Source: Sphingopyxis terrae subsp. terrae NBRC 15098
GTDB lineage: Bacteria; Pseudomonadota; Alphaproteobacteria; Sphingomonadales; Sphingomonadaceae
Direction of reading: 5' to 3'
Length of the DNA: 64,000 bases
Assembly (NCBI RefSeq): GCF_001610975.1
Contig: NZ_CP013342.1
Location: forward strand, 3,357,001 to 3,421,000
A model generated the notes under the pieces. It did no database searches, was not told the origin of the DNA, and was given only the letters and a program-made list of their open reading frames with translations. Both the position numbers and the translations under genes were made by a program. Shown piece by piece: positions 9,301 to 18,219 of this stretch; positions within the stretch are counted from its first letter, which is position 1; the number at the start of each line of letters is the position of its first letter.

Positions 9301-12300
9301 CCAGCTGACCATCGATGACCAGCATCTCGAAACCGGATCGAGGCCGTCGCCAGCGCAACCCGTCTCGGCCAGCGGCACCATCCTTTTCACACCCGGTTCC
9401 GATGCGATCGCGTCGATAGGCTTTGGCGACATTTCGGCGCTGGACGGCGGGCTCAGCTGGACTCTGGGATCGGATAACCAGATCATCGGCTGGGACGCCG
9501 ACGAAAACCCCGTCGTCGTGATCGGCCTCAGCGTTTCCGGCAATGTGGCGACGGTGACCGCCACCCTGCAATATAATTACGCGCTGCACCCCGATACGAC
9601 GATCGACGATCTGGTCGATCTGGGGGCGATCGAGGTTGTCGCGATCGACGCCGATGGCGATATAGTCGCAGGAACGGTCAGTATCTCAGTTTCCGACGAC
9701 GTTCCGTCGATCACTGCCCTGTCGCCCACGACGGGTTTGCTCACGGTTGACGAAACCGACCTTGGCTTCGATGCAACCGCCGATTTCACCAAGCTTTTCA
9801 AAATCGTGATGGGCGCGGACGAAGGCACTGTCGGCTATAGTTTCGAAGTGACCACCGCGAGCGGGCTGGTCGATGTCGCGACGGGGTCGAAGATCATTCT
9901 GCAGGCGTTCGGCAATGTCGTCGAGGGACGATTGCAGGATTCGCCAACGACCGTCGCGTTCCGCTTGACCGTAGCCTCCGATGGGCAGGCAACGCTCAAC
10001 CAGATCCGCGCCGTCCGGCATCCCGATGATATGAATCCGGACGATGCGATCACGCTGTCGCCGACGATCATCCGGCTGACCGCGACGGTCACCGACGCCG
10101 ACGGCGACCATGCATCGGCGCTGGTCGCGATCGGCAACGCGCTGGTGTTCAAGGACGATGGGCCGTCGATCGACGCCACCAACGTCGACACGAATGCGAT
10201 CACGCTCACCACGCAGGACGCCAACACACGCGGCGACGCGTTCGACGTGGCGACCGCCAATTTTTCGGCGGCCTTTTCGACGTCTCTGGTTAATTTTGGC
10301 GCCGATGGCTCCGCGGATGCGGGCACGGTGACCTGGACCTATTCCCTCGCGCTGGGCTCGGCGGCCGCGACCTCCGCCCTGACCAGCCACGGCGTGCCGG
10401 TCACGCTGGCCATTATCTCCGGCGAGATCGTCGGCAGCGCGGCCGGTACGCCCATTTTTTCCATCGCCGTGAACGCAGCGACCGGCGTCGTCACGCTGAC
10501 CCAATTTGCCGAGATCGACCATCCGTTACCGGGTTCGCCCGGCGATTATGCCGCGCAGCTCGTCGAACTGGCGGCCAATCTGGTCGAACTGCGCGGCACC
10601 GCGACGATCGTCGATCGAGACGGCGACAGCATTTCGGATACGGTGGCGGTGGATCTGGGCGGCAATATCCGCTTTGCCGACGATGGCCCGTCGATCGCCG
10701 CCGGCGGGACCGCGTCGCCCTTGACGGTCGATGAAAGCAATTTTGCCGCCGATGCGACCGTCGATCTGTCGGGCCTTTTTGCCGGAACGACCGACGCCGG
10801 CGCCGATGGCCCGGGCGCCGTGACCTATGAGCTTGGCGTTGCCGCCGGGGCCAGCGGCCTCATCGATTCGCTGACGGGCGAAGCGGTGATCCTGTCGATC
10901 GAGGGCGGCGTCGTTTTCGGGCGCACCTCGACGCACGAAGTCTTCCGCATTTCGGTGGTGCCCGGCGGCCTCGTCACTTTCGACCAGTCGCGCGCGATCC
11001 TGCACACGCCCGACAGCGGCCCCGACCAGGCGCTTTTCCTGGCGGGTAGCAATCTGATCACGCTGACCGCGATCGCAACGGACGGCGATGGCGACACCGC
11101 GCGAACGACGACCGACATCACCGGGCAATTTGCGATCCGCGACGATGCTCCGAATGCGGTGGATGACCAGGACAATGTATCGCGCGACGGAGAGGTTTTT
11201 GCCGACGGCAATGTGCTGACCGGACTTGGCGGGACCGACGCCAATGGCATGGACGGATCGTCCGACAATGCAGGCGCTGATGGCGGGCTGATGGTTGTCG
11301 GCGTGGCATTCGGAGCATCCACGGGAACGCCGGGGGCCGTCCTTTCGGGCAACTATGGCTCGATCGTCATCGCCGCGGACGGCAGCTACCGCTACGACCT
11401 CGATCCCAGCGATCCAGCGGTTGTCGCGCTCAATCCCGACACGACGCTGACCGAAAGCTTTGAATATACGGTGCGCGACGCCGACGGCGACACGTCGGTC
11501 GCGACGCTCACCATCTCTATCACCGGGATCAATGATTTCCCTGTTGCGCGCGGCGATACCAACTGGGTGCTTGACGGCGTCAGCGGTTCGGACCCATTCG
11601 CTGCCGGTAATGTGTTGCAGGACATCGCGCATTCCGGTGCGCCCTTTGGCAGCTTTGCCGATGTCGCGGATAATGATCCCGACCTGGAGGTGATCACCGT
11701 CACGTCGGCAGGAACATATGTGGGCCTCTACGGCACGCTCGTGATCGATGCTGGCGGCAGCTACACATACACGCTCGACGAGGACAAGCCCGTCGTCAAC
11801 GCGCTCGACAGCGGACAGACACTGACCGAAAGCTTCGCCTATACGATCAGCGACGGATCGCTGTCGGTCGGCTCCACCCTGACCATCACGGTGTTCGGAA
11901 ACAACGATGTACCAACGATCGGCACCGCGATCGCGCGGGTGTCGGAAGAAGGCCTGCCGAGCGGGCTGCCAGACACGGCACCGAATGCGACGCTCGACAC
12001 CACCAACAGCGCCGTAATCAGCGGTACGCTCGCCATAGCCGACGCCGACGCCGGTGAAACACTGACCGCAACCCTCGGCGATCCCGGTGCGGTGCTGACT
12101 GCGGGTGGCAGCGCGGTCGCCTGGACCGGCGTCGGCACCGGAACCTTGATCGGTTCGGTCGGCGGATCGGAGGTTATTCGCGTCACGCTGGCATCGAACG
12201 GCGCCTATACGGTCACCCTGTTGCGCGCCGTCGACCATCCCAATGTCACGCTCGAGGACCTTAAGGGTTTCTCCGTGCCCGTGTCGGTGTTCGACGGCAC

Positions 12301-14539
12301 GACGACGACGACCAGCGCATCGGCAATCCAGATTGTGATCGAGGATGACGCCCCGACCGCCACCGGCGAAACCGGATCGTCGTCGCAGCCGATGCAGGAT
12401 GTGAACACGCTCTTCATCCTCGATTTCAGCGCCAGCATCGACGATGGCGAACTCAACACGATGCTCGATGCCGTTCAGGGCGCGCTGACGCAGCTTGATA
12501 GCGCCGCGTCGGGCGCATTAGCGATCAAATTCGTGATCTTCTCCTCGGGCTCGTTCGCATCGGAATCCTTTTCGACCGCGGCCGACGCGAATGCGTATCT
12601 CGACTCGCTCAATCCGGCAGCGGGCGGCCAGCGGCCGTCGGAGGACGATATCGGGCTCAATACCAATTACTCTGGCGCCATCCAGACGGCGCTGGCCAAT
12701 TTCGCCGCGATCCCCGGCGCCAGTAACCAGGTCTTTTTCCTTAGCGACGGCAACCCGAACCAGCAGATCCAGTTCGGCGGCATTCCGCCATCGGTTATCA
12801 ATTCGCTGACGGCAGCCACGGCGACAGCCTGGGACGACTTTGTCGACGGCAATGGCGTTAATGTTACCGCGATCGGTATCGACAACAATCCATTGCAACC
12901 ACTCAACATACAGCGGTTACAAGACATCGACCTGAACGCGGCACCGGGCAATGCCCCTATCCTGGTCGACGATTTCGAAGATCTGGTCCCGACCTTGCTG
13001 TCGGTCATCGTCCCGTCGGCGGTGTCGGGCGATCTCGACGCGAACGATTTCTTGGGTGCCGACGGCGGCCGCCTGCTTTCGATCACCGTCGGCTCGACCA
13101 CCTATAACTGGGACGGCGCTTCGAGCATCGCCGTATCGAGCGGCGGCAGCATTGCTGGGACGACCCTGAACGCGATAGCGACCCCGATGGGCGGCACACT
13201 CACCCTGAACTTCGCGACGGGCCAGTATAACTACCAGCCGCCCAGCCCGATCACGGTGACCGCGACCGAAGTGTTCACCTATGTGCTCACCGACCGCGAC
13301 GGCGACACCGCAACCGCCAACCTGTCGGTCACCATCACCGCACTCGCGCCGCCGATCGCCGTCGACCTCGACGGTGACGGGGTGGAATTTGTTTCGAACG
13401 CGGCCGGGGCCAGCTTTGACTATGATGGCGACGGCATCGCCGAAACCACTGCATGGGTCGGCGCCGATGACGGGCTGTTGGCGATTGACAAAAATGGCGA
13501 CGGCAAAGTCAACAACGGATCCGAGCTGGTCTTCGGCAGCGGCGTGCTGTCCGACTTGCAGGGGCTAGCCGCCGCCTATGACAGCAACGGCGACGGCAAG
13601 CTGGACGCCGCCGATGCCGAGTTTTCAAAATTCGGGATCTGGCAGGATGCCAACGGCAACGGCATGACCGACGCGGGCGAATTCCGCTCGTTGGTCAGCG
13701 AAGGCATCATCGCTATATCGCTGACGCCAGATGGACGCGCCTATGTCGCCGCTAACGGACAGGTGGAGGTCCGGGGCGAAGCGCTTTATACGCGCGCCGA
13801 CGGCATCACCGGCAAGCTGGCGGATGCAGCTTTCGCGACCAACTTCGCCGATCAGCAGCGGATTGCCGCAATCAATGGTACGGCGGGGGTTTCGACTGCA
13901 ATGCTGGTCGCAGGGCTTGCCGCAACGGCCCCGCTGGCCGCTTACCCACCGGGAGCACCCGACGGCGAAATCTCGGTTTCCGGCCCGCAGGTCCCGGTGT
14001 CGAGCGAAGCGGCGGAACAATCACTGACCCTGCCCGAAGCAAAAGCCGACGGCTTGGTCCACGAATTCTATTCTGGCCCCGAGATCGCCCGGATCGAGCG
14101 CGAGGATACCTCGTGTCGGATAAGCGACGACGACCGCGATGCGGTGCATGACGACACAGCCGATACGGCGCCGCCCGATCCGGACTACGTCGGGTTGCTA
14201 GCGGCAACCGAAATCGACCTTCCACCCGAACCGGCGAGTTCTTCCGCATCGGGCGATCAGATACAGTTGACGACGACGCCGCAACCAGTGACCGCTACCG
14301 CTGCGGCGCAGATCGGCACAATCGTCACCGCTGCCCTGGAGGGGCCGGCGGTCGAACTCGACGCCTTGCTGGGACCCGTGGAGCCTGCCGAACCGGTACT
14401 CGCCCGCATCATGCTGGGCGTCGGCGGGATCGGCGACGGGATCGGCGGCGGCGCATCGGGCCACTCGTTCATCGCCGATCTCACACAGCAACATGTCGTG
14501 GTTCAGCTCGAGCAGATAGCGTCGGCCGGGCACGCCTGA
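6326..14539 (+). CDS. Giant type I-secreted surface adhesin (VCBS/DUF5801-like repeats, vWA domain) with LapG-type processing site
   Basis: A 2737-residue adhesin with no signal peptide; AGGGGG at 6311-6316 supports the ATG. Residues 1-~110 form a conserved-looking leader (GVIQLPPGTRLDAIKLSGND) ending in Pro-Ala-Ala-Gly at 96-99, the kind of di-alanine site LapG proteases cut. Residues ~160-2020 are tandem Ig-like repeats of VCBS and DUF5801 type, with recurring words such as FTYTLTDSDG and DDAPEA. A von Willebrand A domain begins at ~2023 (LFILDFSASIDD, with the metal-binding DxSxS at 2033-2037). Asp-rich Ca2+ loops follow at ~2346, 2418 and 2441. The tail lacks RTX nonapeptides and I cannot identify its secretion signal. 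It precedes its apparent export operon by ~90 bases. Confidence 0.85.
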   Translation: MGLKRNEQAGEIATPARATPPGAASILPVDGVIQLPPGTRLDAIKLSGNDLVVTLPDGQVLVIVDGALRIPHIKVGPINIPAPTVAALIADQEPEPAAGRPQSSGGNFAQTPGDIGDPFALGNLLPPTEFGFPKIPALEVIPDALDDKPRVVITTPDQTVGVTAATAVVSEAALPARDAEPAGSNPDSPGETTSGTIQIAALDQPVVVTVNGTAVTAVGQLIPTPLGQLTITSIAPGLIGYTYTLTDNSTDPAATDTVTITVTDNDGDVGSATLTLMLEDDAPIARADIDDIEAGSRLPESGNVITGAGTASGADGADTPGADGAIVTGVRGGSATEFGPTGTPVQGQYGRLAIAADGTYAYVRSAGTPGGVSDVFTYQLTDGDGDVSTATLTIRIGDSAPALILPAAGDDGTLVDEAGLPERDGESPGSRSGDDSNFTSGTIQFSAGDGPAALTINGVAITEEGQEIALTTGTFYIVSINPDSIEYLFALADNTLGAATSQPITVGITDLDGDTISASFDIDILDDAPEAVADYDSVAAGSFAPATGNVITDAENDGGRDIPGADGASVSSVSGGGAAVAAGDPVAGLYGVLTLNSNGSYSYVRNPDTPGGVSETFTYTLTDSDGTFATATLNIAIADDRPDAVADEGEVGEGQTLEVDAAGGLLANDDLGADGTKILGVRAAGADPSAAATGGVGAVIIGLYGELTVAADGSYIYVANPNIVPPGTAEDVFVYTLVDGDGDQSTTTLTIRLSDSGLYADVVQLQVDEAALAAGSDPESDAETASGDLNDNVVGGTGPFEFGLVGNGVGTHGVFTLNSDGSYSYTLTGAIDGPTDDDGTNLVPTVESFTYTITDAFGNVTQSEIVIDVLDDVPVARPAPSITVAEDAAAISGDLLGNDTLGTDGAMVTSVTIGSAIVAVAATGITSYNTANGTYTFQANGAWSFDPAPQVSVFPIHADFTYTITDGDGDQSSAVQQIRLADGSLPTASGPIQLTIDDQHLETGSRPSPAQPVSASGTILFTPGSDAIASIGFGDISALDGGLSWTLGSDNQIIGWDADENPVVVIGLSVSGNVATVTATLQYNYALHPDTTIDDLVDLGAIEVVAIDADGDIVAGTVSISVSDDVPSITALSPTTGLLTVDETDLGFDATADFTKLFKIVMGADEGTVGYSFEVTTASGLVDVATGSKIILQAFGNVVEGRLQDSPTTVAFRLTVASDGQATLNQIRAVRHPDDMNPDDAITLSPTIIRLTATVTDADGDHASALVAIGNALVFKDDGPSIDATNVDTNAITLTTQDANTRGDAFDVATANFSAAFSTSLVNFGADGSADAGTVTWTYSLALGSAAATSALTSHGVPVTLAIISGEIVGSAAGTPIFSIAVNAATGVVTLTQFAEIDHPLPGSPGDYAAQLVELAANLVELRGTATIVDRDGDSISDTVAVDLGGNIRFADDGPSIAAGGTASPLTVDESNFAADATVDLSGLFAGTTDAGADGPGAVTYELGVAAGASGLIDSLTGEAVILSIEGGVVFGRTSTHEVFRISVVPGGLVTFDQSRAILHTPDSGPDQALFLAGSNLITLTAIATDGDGDTARTTTDITGQFAIRDDAPNAVDDQDNVSRDGEVFADGNVLTGLGGTDANGMDGSSDNAGADGGLMVVGVAFGASTGTPGAVLSGNYGSIVIAADGSYRYDLDPSDPAVVALNPDTTLTESFEYTVRDADGDTSVATLTISITGINDFPVARGDTNWVLDGVSGSDPFAAGNVLQDIAHSGAPFGSFADVADNDPDLEVITVTSAGTYVGLYGTLVIDAGGSYTYTLDEDKPVVNALDSGQTLTESFAYTISDGSLSVGSTLTITVFGNNDVPTIGTAIARVSEEGLPSGLPDTAPNATLDTTNSAVISGTLAIADADAGETLTATLGDPGAVLTAGGSAVAWTGVGTGTLIGSVGGSEVIRVTLASNGAYTVTLLRAVDHPNVTLEDLKGFSVPVSVFDGTTTTTSASAIQIVIEDDAPTATGETGSSSQPMQDVNTLFILDFSASIDDGELNTMLDAVQGALTQLDSAASGALAIKFVIFSSGSFASESFSTAADANAYLDSLNPAAGGQRPSEDDIGLNTNYSGAIQTALANFAAIPGASNQVFFLSDGNPNQQIQFGGIPPSVINSLTAATATAWDDFVDGNGVNVTAIGIDNNPLQPLNIQRLQDIDLNAAPGNAPILVDDFEDLVPTLLSVIVPSAVSGDLDANDFLGADGGRLLSITVGSTTYNWDGASSIAVSSGGSIAGTTLNAIATPMGGTLTLNFATGQYNYQPPSPITVTATEVFTYVLTDRDGDTATANLSVTITALAPPIAVDLDGDGVEFVSNAAGASFDYDGDGIAETTAWVGADDGLLAIDKNGDGKVNNGSELVFGSGVLSDLQGLAAAYDSNGDGKLDAADAEFSKFGIWQDANGNGMTDAGEFRSLVSEGIIAISLTPDGRAYVAANGQVEVRGEALYTRADGITGKLADAAFATNFADQQRIAAINGTAGVSTAMLVAGLAATAPLAAYPPGAPDGEISVSGPQVPVSSEAAEQSLTLPEAKADGLVHEFYSGPEIARIEREDTSCRISDDDRDAVHDDTADTAPPDPDYVGLLAATEIDLPPEPASSSASGDQIQLTTTPQPVTATAAAQIGTIVTAALEGPAVELDALLGPVEPAEPVLARIMLGVGGIGDGIGGGASGHSFIADLTQQHVVVQLEQIASAGHA

Positions 14540-14632
14540 ACCACAGGCGGCGATGTCGGTCAGGACGAACCACGGGCGCAGACCAGAGATCACGCAGAAG
14601 GATATTCGACTTCGACCGGACAATGCAGGGGA

Positions 14633-16036
14633 ATGATGATGTCGAAATTTCGCACCGCAGCCTTGTCGCTCACCGCCGTGGCGCTTGCCACGACGCACGA
14701 CGTGGGCTGGGCCCAGCGGATCGAGCTGAAGACTGCAGTCGAGACTGCGGTCCAGACCAATCCCGAAATCAACCAGGCGATCGAGAACAAGACCGCGATC
14801 GAATTTGAACGCGAGCAGGCGCAGCGCCTGTTTGCCCCGCGCATCTCGGTCGAGGGATCGGTCGGCATCCGCCGCCTTGAAAATGGCACGCGCCGCGCGC
14901 TCGGCATCGCCGATGACGTGCTTTATCCGATGGAAGGCAGCCTCAACGTCGAACAAACCTTGTTCGACGGCGGCGTGCGCCGCAACGAGGTGCGGCGCCA
15001 AGCCGCGCGTACCGACGGCGCCGCGTTCCGTGTCGAGGAACGCTCGCAGTTCATTGCGCTCCAAGTTACGCGCCAGTATCTCGACTATCTGTTGCAACAA
15101 CGGATTGTCGCGGCATCCGAAGACAATATTGATTTCCACAGCAAGCTGGTGACCGACCTGCGCGAAGGCGTCGCGAAAGGCTCGCTCAGCATCGCCGACC
15201 AGCAACAGGCCGAGGAACGCCAGCAGGCCGCCCGCGCGCGGGTGACCGAAGCAAATCTTGACCTTGTCAATACCTCGGCCTCATTCCGCACCCTGACCGG
15301 CCTCGACCTTGTTGACGGTGCGGCCTTGCCGCCGTCTCTGGCAGACAGCATTCCAGCCACGCTCGAAGACGCGCTTGCCCGTGCCCGCGAACGCAACCCG
15401 CGCGTGCTTGAAGCGCAGGCGGACCTTGATGCCGCGCATTTGCTGCTGCGCAAGGCAAAGGCCGAATTATCGCCGACACTGGCGCTTGAAGGCAATGCGC
15501 GGATCGGCGACGACATCGACGGTTTCCGCGGCGAAACCAACGACCTGCGCGCCGGGGTGGTGCTGCGTTGGGATGTCTTCAACGGCGGCCTCAAGCGATC
15601 GAAGGTGCAGGAAATGCATCGGCGCGAAAAGGAAGCGCGCTATCGGGTGGATCAGATGATCCGCGAAGCCGAAGAGGATGTGCGCGTCGCGTGGAACACC
15701 TGGGATGCACAAGGCAAGCTGGTTAAAGAGCTGGAAGAGCAGAGCCGGGTTTCGGACGAATTGCTGCGCTCGTACCGCGCACAGTTCAATGTCGGTCGCC
15801 GCTCGTTGCTCGATGTTCTCGACGCGCAGAATACGCGCTACAACGTCCAGGTACGTGCCGAGACCGCGAAGTTCGCGCAATTCTATTCGGAGTTCAAACT
15901 GCTTGCGGCGCTCAACGACCTGCTTGCGGCGATGGATGTCCAGCCGCCCGCGGCGGCCGCCGCGACCGCACGCGAGCGCTTCAAGGTTCAGCCAACCCCG
16001 GAAATGAACCCCGAAGCGATGCGGGATCCCACATGA
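14633..16036 (+). CDS. TolC-family outer-membrane protein of the adhesin exporter
   Basis: This 467-residue protein has a signal peptide ending near VGWAQ and the paired outer-membrane-efflux repeats of TolC. The second repeat carries the typical NVGRRSLLDVLDAQNTRYN stretch. Three ATGs stand in a row (14633, 14636, 14639); AGGGG at 14627-14631 is best spaced for the third. It begins ~90 bases after the giant adhesin gene, and its stop overlaps the ABC exporter start (ATGA at 16033-16036), so it should be translationally coupled. This makes it the likely LapE-like channel for the adhesin. Confidence 0.9.
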   Translation: MMMSKFRTAALSLTAVALATTHDVGWAQRIELKTAVETAVQTNPEINQAIENKTAIEFEREQAQRLFAPRISVEGSVGIRRLENGTRRALGIADDVLYPMEGSLNVEQTLFDGGVRRNEVRRQAARTDGAAFRVEERSQFIALQVTRQYLDYLLQQRIVAASEDNIDFHSKLVTDLREGVAKGSLSIADQQQAEERQQAARARVTEANLDLVNTSASFRTLTGLDLVDGAALPPSLADSIPATLEDALARARERNPRVLEAQADLDAAHLLLRKAKAELSPTLALEGNARIGDDIDGFRGETNDLRAGVVLRWDVFNGGLKRSKVQEMHRREKEARYRVDQMIREAEEDVRVAWNTWDAQGKLVKELEEQSRVSDELLRSYRAQFNVGRRSLLDVLDAQNTRYNVQVRAETAKFAQFYSEFKLLAALNDLLAAMDVQPPAAAAATARERFKVQPTPEMNPEAMRDPT

Positions 16037-18219
16037 ACTATCCGGCCGACGCCCGTGGGGCGCGACAGTCGCGCCGAACGTCCCCCGCAATGGGTTTCGA
16101 AGCGTGGCGCAGTACCCCGGCGCAAGGCGACGAACTGCTTGCGTCGGTGGCGGCGATTGCCGCGCTGTTCGAGCGCCCTTTTTCTGACCTGAGGGCAAAG
16201 AAGGGGCTGGCGCTCGACGACGACGGTCTACTTCCGCTCGATCAGATCGATCATGCGCTCGACGCCGTCGGCCTCCGCTGCCACTTGGTACGCCGACCGC
16301 TGTCTGCATGGAATTCGCACGACGTCCCGGCCATTCTGTTGCTAGCCGACGACCGCCCGGTGGTCCTGACCGCGATGGAGGGCAATGACTGTTGGATCCG
16401 CCTGCCAGGCGACCCAAGCGACCTTCAGATCGAATGCAGGCTGCTTAAGGCCGACTATTCGGGACGAGGGGTCATTGTGCGCCACAATCCCGCCAGCGAA
16501 GCCGTGCGCGAACGCCCGTGGGACGAGGTTACGAGACAGCACTGGTTCTGGAGCGAGGTGTGGAAAGAGCGGAGCCAATTTGGCTATGTGATGTTCGCGT
16601 CGCTGCTCATCAATCTGCTCGCTTTCGCGATGCCATTGTTCACAATGAACGTGTACGATCGCGTTATTCCAAACAAGGCGGCGGCCAGCCTGTGGACGCT
16701 GGCACTCGGCGCGTTGTTTGCCATCGCGGTCGAATATGGGCTGCGGCTGGCGCGCACCGGACTGATCGACGAGGTCGGGCGCGGGATCGATGCGCGGCTG
16801 TCGCAGCGCCTGCTCGACAAGGTTCTCAACCTGCCGATGGCGACCCAGCGCGGCAGCACCGGCGCGCTCGCGCGGCGGGTGACCGATTACGAACAGGTCC
16901 GCGATTTCTTTGCCTCGACGACCATTGTGCTGGTGACCGACATCCTGTTCCTGGTCGTGTTCGTTGCGCTCATCGCGGTGCTCGGCGGCTGGCTGGCAGT
17001 CATTCCGATGGTGGCGATGGTCGTCATGCTCGCGATGGGCTGGGTGTTGCAGCGTCGGATGAGCGCCGCCGTTGCGGACGCACAGGTCGATTCCAGCATG
17101 CTGCAGACAACGCTGGTCGAAACGATTGGAAGCCTGGAAACCGTCAAAGCCTGCCGCGCCGAGGGCCGGATGCTCGGCAAATGGCGGCGCTTGTCGGCAT
17201 CGAACGCCTATACGCAGGAGGAAATGCGCAAGCTGACTGCAACCGCGGTCAACTTGGCGACACTGTGCCAGCAGGCGACTAGCGTCGCCCTGATCATTGG
17301 CGGCTTCTATCTGTTCAACGCGGGAATCATTTCGATGGGCGCGATCATCGCGATCGTAATGCTAGCCAGCCGCTCGCTCGCCCCGGTCGGCCAACTCGCC
17401 TTCCTTATGACCCGCGGACGGCAGGCGTTTGTTACGCTGAAAAGCCTGCAACAGTTGATGGATCAAGAGGACGAGCGCGACAAGGGCAGCCGATCGATCA
17501 CCCCCGAAGTACGCGAGGGACGGTTGCAGCTCGACCATGTCAGCTTTCGCTACCCCGACACCGAACGGGAATCGCTGGCCGACATCAACCTGGTCATCGA
17601 GCCCGGCGAACGCGTCGGGCTGATCGGCCGCGTCGCCTCGGGTAAATCCACGCTCGGGCGCGTGCTGTGCGGCCTCTATGATCCCACCAGCGGTAGTTAC
17701 CGCATCGACGGGCTGGAAAGCCGCCAATATGATCCGCACGACCTGCGTTCGACTTTGCGCTTCGTCGGCCAGGATGCCGAGCTGTTCAGCGGCACTGTGC
17801 GCGAAAACCTCTTGGTCGGCGCCAGCGAGGCCGACGACGCCAGCATCATCGATGCCGTTCGCCGGTCGGGCGCCGATGAATTTCTAGGCCGAGACACGGC
17901 GGGTTTCGATTTTCATATCGGCGAACGCGGAGCGCGCCTGTCAGGCGGTCAACGCAGCTTTCTCGTCCTTGCGCGCGCGCTGATGGGCCCGGCAAATTTG
18001 ATGTTCCTCGACGAGCCGACCGGCGCGATGGACAGCCAGACCGAAAAGCATTTCGTCGACCGGCTGAAGGCGGCTATACCTGCCGACCAGACGATGATCA
18101 TCGCAACCCACCGGATGACCGTGCTGGGTCTGGTCGACCGTCTCATCGTCATGGACCACGGCCGCATCGTCGCGGATGGACCGCGCGACGTAATCCTGGC
18201 GCAGCGAGCGGTATCATGA
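16033..18219 (+). CDS. Type I secretion ABC exporter (permease/ATPase) with degenerate C39-like domain
   Basis: A 728-residue inner-membrane exporter of the LapB/HlyB class. Residues ~30-150 form a C39-peptidase-like domain without the catalytic Cys motif, as in exporters of uncleaved substrates. Hydrophobic segments around 185-460 form the transmembrane domain. The nucleotide-binding domain has Walker A GRVASGKST (~532), signature LSGGQ (~636), Walker B LMFLDEP and the H-loop His in IATHRM. The inactive C39-like domain fits substrates with C-terminal signals and no leader cleavage. Four-base overlaps with both the TolC-like gene before and the hydrolase gene after show tight coupling. It is the only type I ATPase in the window, so the RTX protein may also use it. 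Confidence 0.92.
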   Translation: MNYPADARGARQSRRTSPAMGFEAWRSTPAQGDELLASVAAIAALFERPFSDLRAKKGLALDDDGLLPLDQIDHALDAVGLRCHLVRRPLSAWNSHDVPAILLLADDRPVVLTAMEGNDCWIRLPGDPSDLQIECRLLKADYSGRGVIVRHNPASEAVRERPWDEVTRQHWFWSEVWKERSQFGYVMFASLLINLLAFAMPLFTMNVYDRVIPNKAAASLWTLALGALFAIAVEYGLRLARTGLIDEVGRGIDARLSQRLLDKVLNLPMATQRGSTGALARRVTDYEQVRDFFASTTIVLVTDILFLVVFVALIAVLGGWLAVIPMVAMVVMLAMGWVLQRRMSAAVADAQVDSSMLQTTLVETIGSLETVKACRAEGRMLGKWRRLSASNAYTQEEMRKLTATAVNLATLCQQATSVALIIGGFYLFNAGIISMGAIIAIVMLASRSLAPVGQLAFLMTRGRQAFVTLKSLQQLMDQEDERDKGSRSITPEVREGRLQLDHVSFRYPDTERESLADINLVIEPGERVGLIGRVASGKSTLGRVLCGLYDPTSGSYRIDGLESRQYDPHDLRSTLRFVGQDAELFSGTVRENLLVGASEADDASIIDAVRRSGADEFLGRDTAGFDFHIGERGARLSGGQRSFLVLARALMGPANLMFLDEPTGAMDSQTEKHFVDRLKAAIPADQTMIIATHRMTVLGLVDRLIVMDHGRIVADGPRDVILAQRAVS

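Noticed and set aside
7787..9589. Antisense open frame of 600 codons opposite the adhesin
   Set aside because: Runs against a clear repeat adhesin; composition is a GC-rich shadow and no domain is recognisable.
10526..12238. Antisense open frame of 570 codons opposite the adhesin
   Set aside because: Same reasoning; high Asp/Arg/Gly shadow without any motif or ribosome binding site.
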